8,744 nucleotides of DNA, from positions 1-8,744 of the forward strand of contig JAIJLI010000059.1 of the NCBI GenBank assembly GCA_022722495.1. Direction: 5' to 3'. Positions within the stretch are counted from its first letter, which is position 1, and each line of letters opens with the position of its first letter. Shown piece by piece: positions 1 through 6,350 of the stretch. A program made the translations under genes and the position numbers. A model generated the notes under the pieces. It was given only the letters and a program-made list of their open reading frames with translations, was not told the DNA's origin and ran no database searches. The stretch comes from Dialister sp. (GTDB lineage: Bacteria > Bacillota > Negativicutes > Veillonellales > Dialisteraceae).

Positions 1-469
1 CTCTTTCTGCGCCGTTATGGATCTCGGATTCGCAGCGGTCCCCGAAGTAAATGCCGCCGACGAGCTCACGGACGATCATGATGTCGGTGCCTTTGGCAAT
101 TTCCGGTTTCAGCGGAGAATACTCGATCATGGAGTCCTGGATCTTCACGGGACGGAGGTTTACATAAAGGCCAAGCGCTTTTCTCAGGCCGAGGATGGCT
201 TTTTCCGGACGGAGCGATGGCTCCAAGTGATCCCACTGGTCACCGCCGACAGCGCCGAAGAGGATGGCGTCTGCCTTCTTGCAGGCATCAATGGTATCCT
301 GCGGCAGCGGTTCGCCGAATTTGTCGTAGGCTGCGCCGCCTGCATCTTTCCATTCATAGGTAAGGCCGATCTTATAAATGTCATCAATCTTCTTTAGGAC
401 TTCGACAGCCGCATCGGTGATCTCTGTACCGATGCCGTCACCAGGGATGACAACGATGTGTTTGGACAT
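1..469 (-). CDS. leuB: 3-isopropylmalate dehydrogenase, N-terminal part (cut by window edge)
   Basis: This gene encodes the NAD-dependent enzyme that oxidises and decarboxylates 3-isopropylmalate to 2-oxoisocaproate, the third step of leucine synthesis in the cytoplasm. The first 156 residues are visible. They start MSKHIVVIPGDGIGTEIT, the glycine-rich start of the isocitrate/isopropylmalate dehydrogenase family. The LeuB pattern follows: VGGDQWD near residue 74, RPEK near 87, GLRKAL with Arg96, LYVNLRPV with Arg106, VREL with Arg134 and GGIYFG with Tyr141. The arginines and tyrosine correspond to the substrate-binding set of the family. The start at 469 is chosen because AAGGAG (about 480-485) lies nine bases upstream and the protein begins exactly where LeuB usually does. 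The gene follows leuC and leuD on the same strand after a long 455-bp spacer. The C-terminal half lies outside the window, so completeness cannot be judged. Confidence 0.95.
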   Translation of the reverse strand, partial: MSKHIVVIPGDGIGTEITDAAVEVLKKIDDIYKIGLTYEWKDAGGAAYDKFGEPLPQDTIDACKKADAILFGAVGGDQWDHLEPSLRPEKAILGLRKALGLYVNLRPVKIQDSMIEYSPLKPEIAKGTDIMIVRELVGGIYFGDRCESEIHNGAER

Positions 470-924
470 GATTTGATTCTCCTTATTCCTTATATTTCTT
501 CAGTGGTTATGTAGTAAGAGCGGATAGAAGGTTCAGGGTTCAGGTGGATGGGTTCAGGGATGACCCGTAGGACGTACTATCCCTCGATTGCGTGCAAAAG
601 AAGTTCTGCGAGCCAACCCCTTGCCCTTCGGGCGTTCCCCTTCCAAGGGAAGGGGATAGGAACCTGAACCTCTAAGTTTGAAAACAGAAAATAGCCATCT
701 TCCCTTTATATGCATCCTCATAGGTTAAACAGGTTCTGAAGGTTCAAAAGGTTCACAGGTTTCTCATCTTTCGTAAATACCGTATATTCTAAAACTCCGC
801 GGCGCTTCCCTATGATGATGCGCCGCACCACCCCCGTTGAACCCATAGAACCTGCTCCCCCTCTTTCATCCCCAATCAAGGAACAGGACGTCCCCGAGGC
901 TAACCTTGAACCCGACAACCCTTC
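470..924. repeat. Repeat-rich spacer between leuD and leuB, no gene seen
   Basis: These 455 bases hold no credible gene and are unusually long for a gap inside a leuCDB operon. Three copies of GGTTCAGG lie at 530-537, 537-544 and 551-558, and an inverted copy (CCTGAACC) is at 663-670. Two G+C-rich hairpins sit between them: GCCC-TTC-GGGC at 623-633, and TCCCCTTCC with GGAAGGGGA at 636-656. A tandem array of four 9-bp units based on AGGTTCNNA runs from 722 to 757. A 17-mer at 791-807 recurs exactly at 8696-8712. More GAACC words occur around 838-915. The minus-strand 66-codon frame across 718-918 is largely made of these repeats and is probably not a gene. The pattern fits intergenic repeat insertions rather than coding DNA; whether leuB has its own promoter here is not clear. 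Confidence 0.6.
722..757. repeat. Four tandem 9-bp units (AGGTTCNNA)
   Basis: Units start at 722, 731, 740 and 749 with exact 9-bp spacing: AGGTTAAAC, AGGTTCTGA, AGGTTCAAA and AGGTTCACA. The first five or six bases are fixed and the last three vary. On the leu transcript this reads as repeated GAACCT. No function is recognised. Confidence 0.6.
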
Positions 925-1419
925 TTATTTCTTTTTCGCTTTGACGTAGTTGATGAGTCCGCCCGCTTTGGCGATATCCTGGATAAAGCCCGGAAGCGGC
1001 GGCGCCTGGAAGGTATCCCCGGTGGTGAGGTTTTCGATCTTGCCGGTGGAGATATCGATGCGGAGCGTATCGCCTGCGTGGATCTTCTCGACGTCATCTC
1101 CGATCTCCAGAAGCGGCAGACCTACATTGATGCCGTTTCTGTAGAAAATTCGAGCGAAAGACGATGCAATGACGACGGGTACACCGCTTGCTTTGATGGC
1201 GACAGGTGCATGTTCGCGCGAGGAGCCGCAGCCGAAGTTTTTGCCGCCGACCATGATGTCGCCGGCCTTGACATTCTCCGCGAAGGTGGGGTCTATATCC
1301 ACCATGCAGTGCTTGGATAGTTCCTTCGGATCGAAGGTGTTCAGGTAACGGGCCGGAATGATGACGTCCGTGTCGATGTTGTCGCCGTAGCGCCAAACCT
1401 TTCCTTCTAATACTGCCAT
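925..1419 (-). CDS. leuD: 3-isopropylmalate dehydratase small subunit
   Basis: LeuD is the small (swivel) subunit of isopropylmalate isomerase, which pairs with LeuC to convert 2-isopropylmalate to 3-isopropylmalate through a dehydrated intermediate. The 164-residue protein is the usual length for the short bacterial/archaeal LeuD type. Visible signatures are [15 protein letters not shown] at residues 12-26, the hallmark [15 protein letters not shown] at 58-72, and [14 protein letters not shown] at 92-105. The start at 1419 gives [14 protein letters not shown], as in relatives. A strong AAGGAGG lies in the end of leuC, and a longer frame beginning at 1446 would add ten residues overlapping leuC without a better ribosome site. 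Only one base separates the leuC stop from this ATG, so translation is probably coupled, matching the 1:1 complex. Confidence 0.96.
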   Translation of the reverse strand: MAVLEGKVWRYGDNIDTDVIIPARYLNTFDPKELSKHCMVDIDPTFAENVKAGDIMVGGKNFGCGSSREHAPVAIKASGVPVVIASSFARIFYRNGINVGLPLLEIGDDVEKIHAGDTLRIDISTGKIENLTTGDTFQAPPLPGFIQDIAKAGGLINYVKAKKK

Positions 1420-1420
1420 G

Positions 1421-2680
1421 TTATTTGACCTCCTTCGGTACCGCAATACGTCCTAAGATAGCGCTGGCCGCTGCCACCTGAGGGCCTGCCAGATAAATTT
1501 CAGAATCGGTCGGTCCCATTCGGCCAATGAAGTTTCTATTCGTGGTAGAGACGCATTTCTCTCCGTTTGCAAGGATCCCCATGTAACCACCAAGGCACGG
1601 GCCGCAGGTCGGTGTAGACACGGCACATCCGGCATCGATGAAGGTCTCGATGAAGCCGGCATGCATGGCCTGCAGGTAAATCGTCGGTGTCGCCGGGATG
1701 ACGATGCAGCGGACATTCGGATGGACTTTATGCCCCTTGAAGATGCGGGCTGCGATAGCCAGATCCTCGAGACGGCCATTCGTGCAGGAACCGATGACCA
1801 CCTGGTCGATCTTGATCTCCCCGAAGGTGCCGATGACCTTCGTATTTTCCGGCAGGTGCGGGAAGGAAACGACCGGCTTCATAGAGGAAAGATCGATCTC
1901 TACGACGCGGGAATAGTGCGCGTCTTCATCTGCCTCGACGGCGTCGAACGGCTTATGGTAGCGCCCCTCGATGTAAGCGATGGTCTTTTCATCGACAGGG
2001 AAAATGCCATTCTTTCCGCCGGCTTCGATCGCCATATTCGCAATGGTGAAACGGTCGGTCATGGAAAGGGAATGGACGCCCGGGCCGGTGAATTCCAGCG
2101 ACTGGTACAGCGCACCATCGACGCCGATCATGCCGATCAATGTCAGGATGACATCCTTACCGGTGATGTCCTCCGGCTTCGTGCCGGTCAGGACGACTTT
2201 GATCGCATCCGGCACTTTGAACCATGCTTCGCCGGTCGCCATGGCAACGCCGAGGTCGGTAGAACCGACGCCGGTAGAGAAGCCGCCCAACGCGCCGTAG
2301 GTGCAGGTATGAGAGTCCGCACCGATGGTGACCATGCCAGGTCCTACGAGGCCTTTTTCCGGAAGCAGCGCATGCTCGATACCGACACGCCCCTGCTCGA
2401 AATAATTGACAATGCCATTTTCATGCGCGAAGTCACGGACGATCTTCGCAAGTCCGGCAGACTTGATATCCTTTGCCGGCTGGAAATGATCCGGAACGAG
2501 AACGATCTTCTCCTTGTCGAATACCGGGACACCGATGCGCTTGAATTCCGCAATGGACGGCGGCGCGGTGATATCATTCGCCATGACCAGGTCAAGGCGG
2601 CAGTTGATCAGATCCCCGGCTTTCACAGAATCGACACCGGCATGCTTGGCCAAGATCTTCTGTGTCATTGTCATACCCAT
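1421..2680 (-). CDS. leuC: 3-isopropylmalate dehydratase large subunit
   Basis: LeuC is the catalytic [4Fe-4S] subunit of isopropylmalate isomerase in leucine synthesis. The 419-residue product belongs to the shorter LeuC/homoaconitase-like branch of the aconitase superfamily. Visible motifs are VPDHFQP at 62-68, [15 protein letters not shown] at 120-134, and the three cluster cysteines: Cys299 in VIGSCTNGR, and Cys359 and Cys362 in [20 protein letters not shown] at 381-389 is the usual C-terminal signature. I place the start at 2680 because GAGGAGG lies seven to twelve bases upstream and the protein then begins [15 protein letters not shown] as in relatives. A longer frame from 2707 would add nine residues that run through the ribosome site. 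The gene follows the T-box terminator directly, so its expression should depend on charging of leucine tRNA. It is translationally linked to leuD. Confidence 0.97.
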   Translation of the reverse strand: MGMTMTQKILAKHAGVDSVKAGDLINCRLDLVMANDITAPPSIAEFKRIGVPVFDKEKIVLVPDHFQPAKDIKSAGLAKIVRDFAHENGIVNYFEQGRVGIEHALLPEKGLVGPGMVTIGADSHTCTYGALGGFSTGVGSTDLGVAMATGEAWFKVPDAIKVVLTGTKPEDITGKDVILTLIGMIGVDGALYQSLEFTGPGVHSLSMTDRFTIANMAIEAGGKNGIFPVDEKTIAYIEGRYHKPFDAVEADEDAHYSRVVEIDLSSMKPVVSFPHLPENTKVIGTFGEIKIDQVVIGSCTNGRLEDLAIAARIFKGHKVHPNVRCIVIPATPTIYLQAMHAGFIETFIDAGCAVSTPTCGPCLGGYMGILANGEKCVSTTNRNFIGRMGPTDSEIYLAGPQVAAASAILGRIAVPKEVK

Positions 2681-2719
2681 ACTATTTCCTCCTCTGCAAT
2701 CTCCCACTTTTGCTGCAAT

Positions 2720-2752
2720 AAAAAAATCTCCCGTCTCGCAAGAGACGAAAGA
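2720..2752 (-). terminator. T-box attenuator terminator
   Basis: On the minus strand an 11-bp stem (TCTTTCGTCTC with GAGACGGGAGA, two G-U pairs, loop TTGC) is followed directly by seven T residues (2720-2726). It lies just after the T-box sequence and about 40 bases before leuC, so it is the switchable terminator of the leader. Confidence 0.92.
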
Positions 2753-2955
2753 TTCGCGGTACCACTCTTATTCATATTTCTGCAGAAATATGCACTCTGT
2801 CTGATAACGGTCAGGTTCCGGCGAGGCCTACTCTCTTCAGCCTGCGACTCGAGGATGAGTTCGATGAAATGCTCCTGCCATTTCCCACCTTCCAATGGCT
2901 CTCTAGAAGCGAGCAGTCTCTCTACTATTTCCTGTCCCTGTCTTTCTGGGATATG
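2720..2955 (-). promoter_or_regulatory. T-box leader controlling the leu operon (Leu specifier CUC)
   Basis: This is an untranslated leader that senses uncharged tRNA. Reading the minus strand, stem I elements AGAGAGCC and GGTGGGAAATGGC are followed by a specifier-loop segment GAACTCATCC. Here CTC (2857-2859) is the likely specifier codon, followed by A as usual. Stem III is probably the perfect palindrome CATATTTCTGCAGAAATATG (2773-2792). The diagnostic T-box sequence AAGAGTGGTACCGCGAATC lies at 2751-2769 and is followed by a competing terminator. The AAGAG of the T-box can pair with CUCUU in the terminator's first arm to form the antiterminator. Uncharged tRNA-Leu(GAG) would stabilise this form and allow leuCDB transcription. 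The family assignment is firm; the specifier choice is inferred by position and fits the leucine genes downstream. Confidence 0.93.
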
Positions 2956-2970
2956 GTGCTACTGTAGCAC
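2956..2970. promoter_or_regulatory. Palindrome over the leu -10 box (possible operator)
   Basis: GTGCTAC-T-GTAGCAC is a perfect inverted repeat with 7-bp arms around one base. Its centre coincides with the proposed -10 element, and it lies upstream of the expected transcript start, so it would act as DNA rather than RNA. A repressor site is the simplest idea; no regulator is identified. Confidence 0.4.
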
Positions 2971-2989
2971 AAAATGAATGAAAATGCAA
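2961..2989 (-). promoter_or_regulatory. Likely promoter of the leu operon
   Basis: On the minus strand TTGCAT (2984-2989) and TACAGT (2961-2966) are separated by 17 bases. Transcription would begin near 2954, just before the T-box stem I region, which is the right place. The match to consensus is modest (3/6 and 4/6), but the same TTGCAT-17 spacing is seen at the TSCPD gene. A perfect 15-bp palindrome is centred on the -10 box. Confidence 0.6.
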
Positions 2990-3097
2990 ACAATTTAAGG
3001 ATCCAAGGCTCGGGCTCCTGACTGCCCGCAAGGCGGACGACCCATGGAAACGGTGCATAAGCCCCGCAGTTTTTTCGATCACGCCCCAGCGGCATCC

Positions 3098-3129
3098 AAA
3101 GAGCGGCGCTTCACTCAGCGCCGCTCTTT
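3098..3129 (-). terminator. Hairpin terminator after the TSCPD gene
   Basis: A perfect 13-bp inverted repeat (AAAGAGCGGCGCT with AGCGCCGCTCTTT, six-base loop) begins at the stop codon of the minus-strand gene. The T-tract is short (TTT, inside the stem), so the terminator may be weak or work with other factors. It also separates this gene from the leu promoter region. Confidence 0.7.
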
Positions 3130-3392
3130 CATTCCTGATTTCCCTTTTTCATGGCTTCGATCAGTGCATGAGCAAGCTGATCGGCACAGGAGGTCTGCTT
3201 GTCACGGCAGGTATTGCCGAGCAGGATATCCGCCGCTTCCTTTGCGCTGCGGCCTTCGAGGAGCTTGCCGATCGCTACCAGATTGCCCGGGCAGCCGCCC
3301 TCGAAATGAAGGTGGTGAATGAGACCATCTTCCAGGTCAAAGGTAATTTTTCTTGCGCATACGCCCTTCGGGGTGAATTCGAAGCTCTGCAT
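3129..3392 (-). CDS. Small TSCPD-domain protein (TIGR03905-like)
   Basis: The 87-residue protein resembles the small stand-alone TSCPD-domain family (TIGR03905 type), whose function is not known. The name-giving motif is present as TSCAD at residues 67-71, preceded by the usual GGCPGNLVAIGKLLEG at 32-47. Cysteines at 12, 34, 62 and 69 are candidates for metal or cluster binding, but this is inference. Related TSCPD domains occur at the C-terminus of some ribonucleotide reductases. The start at 3392 is chosen because AAAGGAG lies about nine bases upstream and MQSFEFTPKGVCARK is the usual beginning; a frame ten codons longer would include the ribosome site. It has its own promoter at 3434-3462 and stands alone, so context says little about its role. 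Confidence 0.88.
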   Translation of the reverse strand: MQSFEFTPKGVCARKITFDLEDGLIHHLHFEGGCPGNLVAIGKLLEGRSAKEAADILLGNTCRDKQTSCADQLAHALIEAMKKGNQE

Positions 3393-3433
3393 AATGATTT
3401 CTCCTTTCAAGATCACTCTCACGATTCTTCTCT

Positions 3434-3462
3434 ATTGTACTGGAGAATGGGAATCCATGCAA
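3434..3462 (-). promoter_or_regulatory. Promoter of the TSCPD gene
   Basis: On the minus strand TTGCAT (3457-3462) and TACAAT (3434-3439, 5/6 to consensus) are separated by exactly 17 bases. The distance to the start codon is about 40 bases, with the ribosome site in between. Confidence 0.7.
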
Positions 3463-3722
3463 GAAAAGGAAGCCGAGTGAACATAGGAAAGCCTGTCGTT
3501 AGAATGACCTTCGCGGAAAGTACCTCTTCACACAAAGATCTGACATGTTGAGGATGATGAAGGGGACACTGAATAAGCCCTCCTATACGTGAACAAGACC
3601 TTGACTATAGCGGGGAGCAATGCTACTATAGACTCTATTATCGATGGCATTTTATATGCTGTCAGAAAATACCATTACATATGAATAAAAGCATTTGAAT
3701 GAATGTTTTTTATAGTGCAATG

Positions 3723-3763
3723 AGGCCACCTTTAGATTGTTTTTGATCTAAAAGTGGCCTTTT
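3723..3763 (+). terminator. Terminator-like hairpin with no intact gene before it
   Basis: Arms AGGCCACCTTTAGAT (3723-3737) and ATCTAAAAGTGGCCT (3746-3760) pair over 15 positions with one mismatch, around an eight-base loop, and run into TTT. On the minus strand the mismatch becomes a G-U pair but no T-run follows. It could end a transcript from a gene that is no longer complete here. Confidence 0.55.
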
Positions 3764-3875
3764 AAGGAGGTGTTAAGTCTTTCAGAAGCAATAATGTGGC
3801 TATTGCTGTATCAGTGAAACAAAATCCCAAATTCCATCATCCTAGTTTTGCTTTCACACTCCCACAAAAAATATA

Positions 3876-3923
3876 TGATACATTTGCTTATATCTTGCAT
3901 GTATCCATAGTTTTTGGTATCGA
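3876..3923 (+). promoter_or_regulatory. Candidate promoter/operator region of yjiH-yjiG-iadA
   Basis: An inverted repeat GATACAT (3877-3883) / ATGTATC (3899-3905) has centres 22 bp apart, about two helical turns, and extends outward with a one-base bulge. A further GTATC occurs at 3917-3921. A possible promoter is TTGCAT (3895-3900), 17 bases, TATCGA (3918-3923), which has a weak -10. These words overlap one another, as expected of a repressor site, but the evidence is only pattern-based. Confidence 0.3.
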
Positions 3924-3947
3924 AAATAAAGGTTAAAGGTGAATTGT

Positions 3948-4598
3948 ATGAAACAAGATAGTAACATCAAAAATGGTATACCACAAATTCACGTCCCCTG
4001 GTATGGTTATGTCGCTTTTTTGATAGCAATTTTAATGTTTTCGGGGATCTTCTCTTCTGCAGCTGGACCACTAAAGGTACTAGACTTCAATGTTTTGGCC
4101 GGAAACTTTGGCAATATAACAGGGGAGCAGGCCACCAACTTCCGCGGAATTGGCGGTAATGGCGCAAAAGATGGATTCATGTTTGCATTGACTTTGATTC
4201 CAGCCGTTATTTTGGCACTGGGATTAGTAAATGTCATTGATGGACTCGGCGGATTGCGTGCTGCAGAAAAACTAATGACTCCTATCTTAGAGCCATTGCT
4301 GGGTGTACCAGGCGTTACAGCTCTTGCAAATATTGCTAATCTGCAGAGCACGGATGCTGCAGCAGGTATGATCAAGGAATTAGTGGATAACGGAAAACTC
4401 ACCGACAAGGAAAGAAGCATCGTTATCACTTATCAAACAAGCGGCAGCGCCGGATTAACCAATTATTTCTCTTCTGGCGCAGCTACATTCGCTATTTTGG
4501 GAACGCCGATCATTGTACCTTTGGTCGTTATTTTAGTTTTTAAAATTGTTGGTGCAAATTTGATGCGTCTGTACTTAAAAATGTTCTGTAAAGAGTAA
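3948..4598 (+). CDS. yjiH: YjiH-like membrane protein with nucleoside-recognition (Gate) domain
   Basis: This 216-residue inner-membrane protein resembles E. coli YjiH, a putative transporter of the nucleoside recognition/Gate (SpmA-like) type. Hydrophobic spans are seen at about residues 18-39, 75-97 and 180-205. The segment between them carries family-like stretches, PILEPLLGVPGVTALANIANLQSTDAAAG (112-140) and GSAGLTNYFSSGAAT (166-180). The ATG at 3948 is preferred because AAAGGTGA lies six bases before it; a GTG at 3939 would add three residues with a poorer ribosome site. The gene is followed after 12 bases by yjiG and then iadA, the same set of partners as in E. coli. By this neighbourhood it probably helps move isoaspartyl dipeptides or their products across the membrane, but no sequence feature proves the substrate. 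Its base composition is more AT-rich than the leu genes. Confidence 0.85.
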   Translation: MKQDSNIKNGIPQIHVPWYGYVAFLIAILMFSGIFSSAAGPLKVLDFNVLAGNFGNITGEQATNFRGIGGNGAKDGFMFALTLIPAVILALGLVNVIDGLGGLRAAEKLMTPILEPLLGVPGVTALANIANLQSTDAAAGMIKELVDNGKLTDKERSIVITYQTSGSAGLTNYFSSGAATFAILGTPIIVPLVVILVFKIVGANLMRLYLKMFCKE

Positions 4599-4610
4599 AG
4601 AAGGAATATA

Positions 4611-5090
4611 ATGGAAAATATGAACGAAGAACACAAGAAAAATATCCTGGACCTTTTCGTAGAAGGCGCTCGCAAAGGATTCACTATTGGCACCACCAGT
4701 TTGTTACCCAATGTAATTATGGCATTTGTCATTATTCGAATTTTGGACGTAACAGGACTGCTCCATTTGATCGGCGTGGCCTTTCAGCCTATTATGGGAC
4801 TGTGGGGACTTCCCGGAGAAGCAGCCACTGTGATTATAGGTTCTCTCATGAGCATGGGCGGAGCCATTGGTATCTTAATGAGCTTATTCACGCAGGGCAT
4901 TATGGATCCTATCCAGGTGACTGTGATGGTTCCCGGTATTTATCTCATGGGAAACCCTGTTCAAAATGTGGGACGTTGCCTCGGCATTTCTGGTGTGAAC
5001 AGTCGCCACTATTTTGCGATCATTATGATCTGCTTAATAAACACCCTGCTATCCATTTGGGCTATGCGTTTAATCATGCTCTTCTTCTAA
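4611..5090 (+). CDS. yjiG: YjiG-like membrane protein (SpmB/Gate family)
   Basis: The 159-residue product resembles E. coli YjiG (about 153 residues), an SpmB-like integral membrane protein carrying a nucleoside-recognition/Gate domain. Hydrophobic segments lie near residues 30-52, 68-92, 100-116 and 134-158. The conserved-looking core is GLWGLPGEAATVIIGSLMSMGGAIGIL (63-89), where glycines dominate. The start at 4611 has GAAGGA five bases upstream; the Met at residue 4 is too far from this site. It follows YjiH closely and precedes iadA by 40 bases, so the three are almost certainly one operon. YjiH and YjiG look like two halves of a split carrier, much as SpmA and SpmB pair in spore formers; a YjiH-YjiG complex is inferred, not shown. 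Confidence 0.85.
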   Translation: MENMNEEHKKNILDLFVEGARKGFTIGTTSLLPNVIMAFVIIRILDVTGLLHLIGVAFQPIMGLWGLPGEAATVIIGSLMSMGGAIGILMSLFTQGIMDPIQVTVMVPGIYLMGNPVQNVGRCLGISGVNSRHYFAIIMICLINTLLSIWAMRLIMLFF

Positions 5091-5130
5091 ATGTGGTTGA
5101 GCAAAATTGTGACAGGAGGACTGATCTACT

Positions 5131-6324
5131 ATGGAAAATTCAAAACCATTTTTTAAGCTTCTGAAAAATGTTCATGTATTTGCACCAGAGGATAAAGGCA
5201 TACAAGACATTTTGATCGCTGGCGAAAAAATCGCTGCGATAGGTAAAGATTTATTTTTACCGGCTGTTTATCAGTGTCAAGTCATTGAGGGGAATGGCCT
5301 GAGCGCTGTTCCTGGATTTATGGATGCCCATGTTCACATTATCGGCGGTGGCGGAGAAGGCGGTTTTCAGACCCGTACACCAGAGATTCAATTAAGCAAA
5401 ATCACAACCGCCGGTGTTACTACGGTATTTGGACTTCTTGGTACAGACGGAATCACGCGCCATGTAGAAAGCTTACTGGCAAAGGCTCGCGGTTTGGAAA
5501 ATGAAGGTATCAGTACGTACATCTATTCCGGTTCTTATGAGATGCCCACTCCTACGATCACAGGGAGCGTGCGACGCGATATTGTTTTAATTGATAAAGT
5601 AATCGGCACCGGTGAGATCGCCATGAGCGATCATCGTTCTTCTCAGTCTCCCGTATCGGCCTATCGTGAGATTACGGCAGAAGCGCGAGTAGGCGGTATG
5701 CTAAGCGGTAAAGCCGGTGTTGTAAATATGCACATCGGTGACGGTACAGATGGCCTCAAGTATTTGAGAGAAATCACAGCCAATGGAGAATTGCCTAAGA
5801 CGCAGGTGATTCCAACTCATGTAAACAGAAATAAGCATCTCTTTGCGGATGCCATTGATTGGGCAAAAAGTGGCGGTCTGATGGACTTTACCAGCAGTAT
5901 TGCTCCTAAAGATGACGACGATCCGGTCGTCAAAACAAGTAAGGGGATTCGCCAAGCCTTAGATGCAGGGGTACCATTGCGTCAGATTTCTGTCAGCTCT
6001 GACGGTAACGGAAGCATGCCAATTTTTGATGATAACGGCAATAACATTGGTGTTGGCGTGGCAAATGAAGATTCCCTGTTAAAAGAATTCAGAGATCTGG
6101 TGCAAGAAGAAGGATTATCCTTATCCGATGCCCTGACTGTATTTACCAGCAATGTAGCCCAAAACACGAAATTGTATCCCAAGAAAGGATGCTTAGCTGA
6201 AGGAAGTGATGCAGATATTCTACTTCTTGATGACAAACTGCAGTTGAATGCTACATTTGCACGCGGGCAGCAGATGGTCAAAGATGGTAAGGCTATCGTA
6301 TTTGGAACCTTCGAAGAACATTAA
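5131..6324 (+). CDS. iadA: Isoaspartyl dipeptidase (beta-aspartyl peptidase)
   Basis: IadA is a zinc-dependent amidohydrolase that cuts dipeptides with an isoaspartyl (beta-linked) N-terminal residue, which arise from damaged proteins. The 397-residue product lines up with E. coli IadA (390 residues) over its whole length. Metal and substrate residues are visible: His67 and His69 in DAHVH, Glu76 in GGGGEGG, Tyr136, Arg169 in SDHRS, His201 in NMHIGD, His230 and Arg233 in PTHVNRN, and the catalytic Asp291 in SSDGNGS. One change stands out: the carboxylated Lys162 of the E. coli enzyme is replaced by Glu162 (VIGTGEIAMSDHRS). Glutamate serves as bridging ligand in some amidohydrolases, so activity is plausible. 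The start has CAGGAGGA ten bases upstream. No signal peptide is seen, so the enzyme is cytoplasmic and would act on imported or internal dipeptides. The operon ends at the strong terminator downstream. Confidence 0.95.
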   Translation: MENSKPFFKLLKNVHVFAPEDKGIQDILIAGEKIAAIGKDLFLPAVYQCQVIEGNGLSAVPGFMDAHVHIIGGGGEGGFQTRTPEIQLSKITTAGVTTVFGLLGTDGITRHVESLLAKARGLENEGISTYIYSGSYEMPTPTITGSVRRDIVLIDKVIGTGEIAMSDHRSSQSPVSAYREITAEARVGGMLSGKAGVVNMHIGDGTDGLKYLREITANGELPKTQVIPTHVNRNKHLFADAIDWAKSGGLMDFTSSIAPKDDDDPVVKTSKGIRQALDAGVPLRQISVSSDGNGSMPIFDDNGNNIGVGVANEDSLLKEFRDLVQEEGLSLSDALTVFTSNVAQNTKLYPKKGCLAEGSDADILLLDDKLQLNATFARGQQMVKDGKAIVFGTFEEH

Positions 6325-6350
6325 AAGCTATATAATAAGCAAGTGACTCA

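Larger units (their letters stand above)
3463..3947. other. Gene-poor stretch on the left side of the cassette
   Basis: No convincing gene is present in about 485 bases. Base composition shifts from moderately GC-rich to AT-rich across roughly 3480-3650, which may mark the left limit of an acquired segment. An open plus-strand stretch at 3577-3684 (reading ALLYVNKTLTIAGSN and on to a TGA stop) lacks a start codon and matches no family I recognise; it might be a gene remnant. It is followed about 40 bases later by a terminator-like hairpin (3723-3763). The remainder, 3764-3947, is probably the promoter region of the yjiH-yjiG-iadA genes. Confidence 0.5.

Noticed and set aside
718..918. A 66-codon minus-strand frame between leuD and leuB
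   Set aside because: Its end is encoded by the 9-bp tandem repeat (VNLLNLQNLFNL), there is no good ribosome site, and no family is recognised.
1661..2977. A 438-codon open frame on the plus strand across leuC and the T-box
   Set aside because: It is antisense to a clear leuC and a structured leader, has no ribosome site and resembles no family; high GC-third-position bias of leuC keeps the opposite frame open.
3001..3097. G+C-rich stretch considered as a small RNA
   Set aside because: Only short weak hairpins were seen and no promoter points into it.
3463..3600. Search for the missing C-terminus of the MocR-type regulator at the left side of the cassette
   Set aside because: All three minus-strand frames were read; none resembles the C-terminal part of the family, so a simple clean insertion into the gene is not supported.
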